This document shows positions 59,347-64,000 of a DNA stretch of 64,000 nt, piece by piece. The notes beneath the pieces were generated by a model. The model was given only the letters and a program-made list of their open reading frames with translations, had not been told where the DNA came from and searched no databases. The stretch is from Diadema setosum (taxonomy: Eukaryota; Echinodermata; Echinoidea; Diadematoida; Diadematidae): contig NC_092698.1 of the NCBI RefSeq assembly GCF_964275005.1, positions 31,365,162-31,429,161 on the forward strand. The letters are read 5' to 3'. How positions within the stretch are numbered: the first letter of the stretch is position 1; the number at the start of each line of letters is the position of its first letter. The position numbers and the translations under genes were made by a program.

Positions 59347-62194
59347 GTATTCAGACCAACTTTCATAGTTGTGTTAATTTTTAGACATTTGGGATGATGT
59401 GCAGTTAAAAACTGAACAACAAGTAGAAATGTCCCAAAATATAATTGTATGTCTTTTGTATCTGTCACAATGGTGCACCATCATTTTCAGCATTAGAACT
59501 GTGTATGCTTTCATACATCATTTTCAAGGGAGAATGTACCTGGACAAAATACTTGGTGTCCTCAGTTTATGCTGTTTAATTGTCGTCATTTTTATGGCTC
59601 CGTCACAAAGTGTCACTAGAGGCATTTACCTGATGTGTCTTCAGGTTGTCCTTTTGTCCATAATCAATTTTGTGGACAATGGAATTAATTACCAATTGAG
59701 GTATCCATTTTAAATTTGGCATATGTATAGATGAATGGACAAAACTGCACCCATCAACTTGTGGATGCACAGGTTCAATGTCAAATTTCATAGGTGAAGG
59801 TCAAATTCTGATATTTCACTCTTTCCCAAATATCTCCACAAGTATTTCCATGAAACTTAGTGCATTCTTATATGTGCACTGTTTTACCAGATGAAGATTC
59901 TCTAGAACAAGATGTAGGGCATGGGGTCAAAGGTCAAGTGAAAATACAAAAAATGTAATTTTTTTCTCCATATTTAATAGAAATGGTTCAATATATCTTC
60001 ATGAAACTTAGTACATATATGTACATGTATTGGCAAGATGTACTGTACAGTTGTACACCCGCTGGAAGATTGTGCGATATAACAGAGGCATACCTGTCAC
60101 CATAGTGATATTCTATTAGTCTTTTTTTTTTTACCTCACTACAAGCCAAATTGATTGGAGGCACGGGTGCTACATATACAAGGCTACCAGCAAGTATTTG
60201 CTGACAGAAGTGCCAATTGTACAGGCCCATGTGACCCTTGAAATAAGATAAAAGTTCATCCAGTTATGCTGCTTAATGTCATAGTGTAGCCATTCTTTGA
60301 AAATATTCAGTGTAAGAGAAAGAAATTTGCCATAGGTGATTTTAAAGCAGCTTCCTATGCATTAATCACACAATTACAATGTAAGGATTAACCCTATTCT
60401 AACTGGGCTATTTGAGACCAAGTTTTTACTGAGGGGGGGTCAATTTGACCCTCCCTTGAGATCTCGGCCGCCGATCGCGCGATCGCCGCGAAATTTTGCC
60501 TGAAGATAAAGCTGGATGTCAACTACAAGATTGCATCGTCATACAATAGAAAAATATTGCCTTTCTATTTTTAATAAATTAATTATGCAAATTTGTGCAT
60601 GAAATCATATTTTCACCTATAACTCCATTAAAAAGACTGGAGGATTGCTAAATTTTTGTGTCAGAATTCCTCAAGACACATCAAACAATTTTTGTGTAAA
60701 AAAATAGCTCAATTGAAATTAATTTCTTTTGTTTTTCATTGTTTTGTTAATTTCTTATGTATTTTATTGTTTTTTCAACCTTTTGTTTTCTATTGTTTTT
60801 TTGCCAAAACTTGTTGCAGGCACTTTTTCAGGCTTATCAACACTAGAATTGATTAATTTCAATTGTTAAAAGTTGAAATAATCTAATTTATATCAATTTA
60901 ACCAAAAAACACAATTTGCATTGGATTTGCACACGATATCATGAATTTGAGCTGTTTTTTGGTTGACATGCATATGCAAAACATTATGTAACTTCAAAAC
61001 GGTGTACCCGGACGTCGCGAATTTGGTCTCAAAATATGCGGGAGACTTCAATGAAAAAAGTCGTGAAACGACGCGGCAAAATCTTTGCGCGTTGCGAAAT
61101 CGTGGCGCGAAACGTCGAGGGGGATGTCAATTTGACCCCCCCCCCCCAGTTAGAATAGGGTTAATTTAGGACATACCTCATCGGAGAAATGTCGTTGCGA
61201 CTGTTGCGACTGCTGCGACTGATCAGTCGCTGTGACTCATGTGACTTGGCTTGTGCTCTCGCCAAGAAGGCGAGTCCACAGCGACTTCAGAGACCTCTTC
61301 AAATAAGGTATTCGTCCAGAAGTCAAAAAGTCATCTCGGCGATGCCTTCAGTAGGTCATCAATGAGTCTCCACAAAGTCGCTGAGATATCTTGGAGACTG
61401 ACTTTGCCAATAAATTAGTCTCCATGGCTGGAAGGAGATGTTGTTAACGACTAGGTGGAGACTGGAAAGAGTCTCCTCAGAAAAATTGAACATGTTTGAT
61501 TCTCTTACAACTACCTAGTGACTGAGCTATGTGTATTCCAGGAGACATTGTGGAGATGTCACAGAGACGTCTCCATGACCATTCCATGAGAAGGGAGACT
61601 TGAGTCACCACAGGTTATCAACTAGTCTCCAGCCCAATGAGATACCCACATTAACCACTTCAGAGATAATTTTGATGACTGTACATATAGCTATTGATGC
61701 TCAACAAGAAAGTTTTAAAAGATTGAACTATGGTTTACTAGTGATAGTCACTTCTGGAGTGTACTATATTTTCATAAAGCATCGTCAGATGTAAAAGATT
61801 TGTTTTGTTTTGTTTCATTTTCTGCAATTAAAGGGAAACTTTTGCATCAGAGATACGAGCTGGGAAGACTGTGCGGCTAATATCAAACGGGCAGCTCCTA
61901 ACAGACGACAGCCGAACCCTTGCCACCTACGGCATCACTAACCAGCACGTCATTCACTGCCAGGTGTCACAGGCTGGTACCGGGCAGGGCCAACACCGGC
62001 GCCACCCATCAGACGCAGGGGGCGGGGAGCACGACCTGGGCCGGTACATGGTGCCGCTCTTTGCCTGCATCCTGGCCTTTGTGTGGTACCTCCGGTTCCA
62101 GTACCGCTTCATGTTTAATGCCACCTCCACGTTGTCACTGACGGCCGTCACAGTCGTATTCCTACTGGCGTTACTGGCTGCGTGGCGGGCGTGA
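58415..62194 (+). CDS. TMUB: Transmembrane and ubiquitin-like domain protein (TMUB1/2 type, 2 coding exons)
   Basis: Joining 58415-59346 and 61834-62194 gives 1293 nt and 430 aa. The N-terminus MSLIEGIGDEVTVLV is nearly that of TMUB1/2 (TLIEGVGDEVTVL) and leads into a membrane span at about 9-31. Residues 32-280 are a Ser/Thr/Glu-rich disordered linker, longer than in vertebrates. A ubiquitin-like fold spans about 283-355 and includes VRLISNGQLL and HVIHCQVS. Two C-terminal spans follow at about 382-397 and 408-427. Human TMUB1 (HOPS) and TMUB2 are membrane ubiquitin-like proteins linked to ER-associated degradation and trafficking; that role is inferred here. The C-terminal spans look slightly closer to TMUB2; probably the single ancestral copy. 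Confidence 0.93.
59740..60040. repeat. Degenerate repeat with CATGAAACTTAGT and GGTCAAAGGTCAA strings
   Basis: ATGAAACTTAGTxCAT recurs at about 59851 and 60000 with GGTCAAAGGTCAA between. It resembles a decayed minisatellite of the same style as those at 4.2 and 40 kb. It is within the TMUB intron. Confidence 0.5.
60388..61164. mobile_element. TTAA-flanked TIR element, copy 2
   Basis: 777 bp with ends TTAACCCTATTCTAACTGGG and CCCAGTTAGAATAGGGTTAA. It is the uninterrupted relative of 35067-35960 and lies in the TMUB intron. Confidence 0.88.
61170..61650. repeat. Low-complexity GCGACT/GAGACT-rich stretch
   Basis: Repeated TTGCGACTG and later GGAGACT/AGTCTCC strings, partly inverted, fill the end of the TMUB intron. 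It is likely a decayed palindromic repeat; ends are not definable. Confidence 0.4.
61834..62194 (+). CDS. TMUB: TMUB coding exon 2
   Basis: A T-rich tract and aattaaag acceptor put the exon start at 61834. One G completes Arg311 and the next residues ETFASEIRAGKTVRLISNGQ complete the ubiquitin-like fold, aligning with human LKRTYFPGQESQMKLIYQG-type sequence. Nearer AG sites at 61850 and 61852 are out of phase with exon 1. The stop is TGA after AAWRA. Confidence 0.92.
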
Positions 62195-62962
62195 GATGCT
62201 CCTCCAAGCTGCAGCTACTTGTATTCACCCCTTACGTGCATTGGATTTATGAAACTTACCTCCATTGACACTCCACATAATAACTCATGAGTAAATACAT
62301 GAGGGCATGCTTTCATTAATACCGAGGTACAGCTGATTGCAAATATATGGTATATCAATGTGTGTCTCCTCTTGCTAATCAATACCGGTAAGCAATGTAC
62401 ACATGTACAATACGCTGGAATTATAGTACATTGTTTTCTTGCATTCTAAATGGGATATTTGTGATCTCCAATTATCAGTATACAATATGACATTATTACA
62501 AATCTGCATCTAATGTAAAATAATATTTTGTTCACAATGCATCATGTAGCATCCACAAACAACTTCAAACACTTTAGGCTTGTAGCACACTAGGTATGCT
62601 GTCAGCCTGTTGAGAAAACAAAACTAAATTGTTGTAGGTTATTGTTGATTGCCATTACATTGCTGCAAGGCAATTTGATCTGAAAATGTCATGTTTTGCT
62701 GTGTCCCTCTAATATCCAGTAAAGATAGTTCAGATGACCCCCCCCCCCACAAAAAAAAGCAAACAAACAATAAAACAAATAAACAACAACAACAACAACA
62801 GAGATGCCTTTGACCTCTGTTATTGCAAGAATGTGAGAGTAATAGGTTGATGTAAATCTTTGCAAATATTGCACACCACATTGTTGCCATTCAAACAAAT
62901 GGCACAGTAAAGTTTACTGGAATGAATACACCCAAGTCTTGTCCACACATGTTTGTTTTCTT
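62195..62962. other. TMUB 3' UTR and spacer
   Basis: No coding signal. AATAAA occurs near 62769 within an A-rich stretch and could be a polyadenylation signal, but it lies close to the minus-strand ORF. The GT/GTT-type simple sequence at 62740-62800 is low complexity. Confidence 0.4.
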
Positions 62963-63307
62963 TTATACAAAGTTGGCGAGCTTGTGCAACCTTTTTTTTA
63001 ACTTCCATTGGTCTACATACATATTGTAATCCAGAATATGCAGGAATTTTTGTGATAAAGCTGTCTCATTGTCTAAAATTCCTGCTTCTTTGCAAAGATT
63101 TTGTAGTGTGGGTATTTGTTCCAAATTCATTGTGTCACTGCTGAGCTTGGGTATTTGTTCCAAGTTCATTGTGTCATTGCCGGCAAACAGGGATAGCCTG
63201 GTGGCAGTGTCACTGCTGGCAACCACGGGTAGCCTGGTGGTAGTGTCGCTGCCCGGAGCGCAGTTTATGACAGGTTCGAGTCCCACTGGTTCCTCTTTTT
63301 CTGACAT
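62963..63307 (-). CDS. Hypothetical 114-aa protein with internal repeats
   Basis: A single uninterrupted frame runs from ATG at 63307 to the stop at 62963, with an in-frame TAA upstream of the ATG. Residues about 19-69 hold four imperfect repeats of 12-13 aa with an [G/S]xDT core; the last two share DTMNLEQIP. The C-terminal 40 residues are charged and predicted helical (KFLHILDYNMYVDQWKLKKR). I do not recognise a family. It could also be the last exon of a longer gene or a chance ORF in the antisense of the TMUB 3' region. Confidence 0.35.
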   Translation of the reverse strand: MSEKEEPVGLEPVINCAPGSDTTTRLPVVASSDTATRLSLFAGNDTMNLEQIPKLSSDTMNLEQIPTLQNLCKEAGILDNETALSQKFLHILDYNMYVDQWKLKKRLHKLANFV

Positions 63308-63923
63308 GTGTGTTATATTATAGATCAGCAGTTACGATCTTACAAATTTCGTTTGTAGAGGGAGACAAAATTGGAAGAAAATCTCACACCTCGACCTTCA
63401 CTCCTCTGCTTAATAATCTCTTGCTTTTAGAGCTTTATTTGAACATAATCAAGTTGTGTCTCTCTCTCTCTTCCTGTATGTGAATCAAGCAGGATAATTG
63501 AATTTGTAGTATATTTTCTTTGGTCACAATTCTCTTTCATTTTGGGGTACTTTGCCCTAAAAAGGAAAATAGTCATTAAAATTGTGGGTAATACATCTAT
63601 TTATCAGAGGTTGATGTTCCATATATTCTAGTTGACTAGGTGCTTTGCACATCTGGGACAAAGCCTGTAAGCCTCCATCATTTTACAGAGGGGCAGTCTG
63701 AGCAATATTTCAACTTTGACAGCTCATTCTTCAGAAATTGTCTGGTGCACACTCGGTGTGCTTTTTTGTTATTGTCATTTTCACGTTTTGTGCATTAGTA
63801 TGGAACGCATAAGTCTGAATTGCCGACAGGTTGCCAGCTGTGGTACATCATACATGTACATGAAGTGTATCTCCAGCCAGTGTTTTCTGTCTTGTCCATG
63901 TGTTTTGGTGATAAAGGGCCGCC
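63308..63923. promoter_or_regulatory. Spacer between two divergent starts
   Basis: About 600 bp separate the minus-strand ORF start (63307) and the plus-strand Kozak ATG (63924). No TATA box or clear motif stands out. A shared promoter is an inference from the arrangement only. Confidence 0.3.
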
Positions 63924-63993
63924 ATGACAGAAGAGAAATACAATGTATATGGTAGTTATGAACATGCTGATGCGGATGATGACAGTGATGATG
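63924..63993 (+). CDS. Probable first coding exon of an unidentified gene (runs off the window)
   Basis: ATG at 63924 sits in a gccgccATGa context, the best Kozak match in the window. Twenty-three codons, MTEEKYNVYGSYEHADADDD then SDD, end at a GATG|gtaagg donor. The residues are acidic and of high coding quality, but too short to name. Later exons lie beyond the window. Confidence 0.55.
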
Positions 63994-64000
63994 GTAAGGA

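Noticed and set aside
59399-59713. 104-codon plus-strand frame in the TMUB intron
   Set aside because: Hydrophobic by composition only, no family resemblance, and it lies between two well-joined exons of TMUB.
61850-61853. AG sites at 61849-61850 and 61851-61852 as the acceptor of TMUB exon 2, with an extra microexon to fix the frame
   Set aside because: The upstream aattaaag acceptor at 61834 joins in phase without any microexon and adds residues that complete the ubiquitin-like fold.

Overview
The window is animal nuclear DNA. It is AT-rich, has spliced genes with introns of hundreds to thousands of bases, and is dense in short palindromic transposon derivatives. Gene content and repeat style (TTAA-flanked MITE-like elements, GGTCAAAGGTCA minisatellites, poly-G tracts) fit a marine invertebrate deuterostome. 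An echinoderm such as a sea urchin is my best guess, but the sequence does not name the species.

Four host genes can be assembled exon by exon with matching splice phases. (1) An ACBD5 (ACBD4/5-type) acyl-CoA-binding, tail-anchored peroxisomal tether lies on the minus strand from 22353 to 6842: ten coding exons, 529 aa. (2) An atypical Rho GTPase of the RhoBTB/RacA type lies on the minus strand from 39280 to 27876: ten coding exons, 594 aa, with a probable 5' UTR exon near 42.8 kb. It has a canonical GTPase domain and a C-terminal CAVM box, and one of its introns appears to use a GC-AG splice pair. (3) The V-ATPase subunit F gene (ATP6V1F) lies on the minus strand from 52826 to 49592: four exons, 121 aa. 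(4) A transmembrane ubiquitin-like protein (ancestral TMUB1/2 type) lies on the plus strand from 58415 to 62194: two coding exons, 430 aa. At the right edge there is a single-exon minus-strand ORF of 114 aa with internal repeats (63307-62963). Divergent to it is a likely first coding exon of an unidentified plus-strand gene (63924-63993), which runs off the window.

Region by region: 1-6841 is downstream of ACBD5 and holds microsatellites, one MITE and a two-unit tandem repeat with DR1-like motifs. 6842-22353 is ACBD5, with a 1.6-kb terminal-inverted-repeat (TIR) element and smaller repeats in its introns. 22354-27875 is intergenic. 27876-43100 is RhoBTB, whose introns carry at least seven elements, including a nested insertion and a 157-bp-period minisatellite in intron 1. 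43.1-49.6 kb is repeat-rich intergenic DNA with a nested palindromic element. 49.6-52.9 kb is ATP6V1F. 53-58.4 kb is upstream and 5' intron DNA of TMUB with several TIR elements, one of them interrupted by another. 58.4-62.2 kb is TMUB, whose intron holds a second copy of the RhoBTB-intron TTAA element.

The four genes share no pathway that I can see, although all four products work at or on membranes: the ER-peroxisome contact, a prenylated GTPase scaffold, the proton pump, and a membrane ubiquitin-like protein. No viral or retroviral element was recognised. No transposase coding sequence was seen either, so the mobile DNA here looks non-autonomous.
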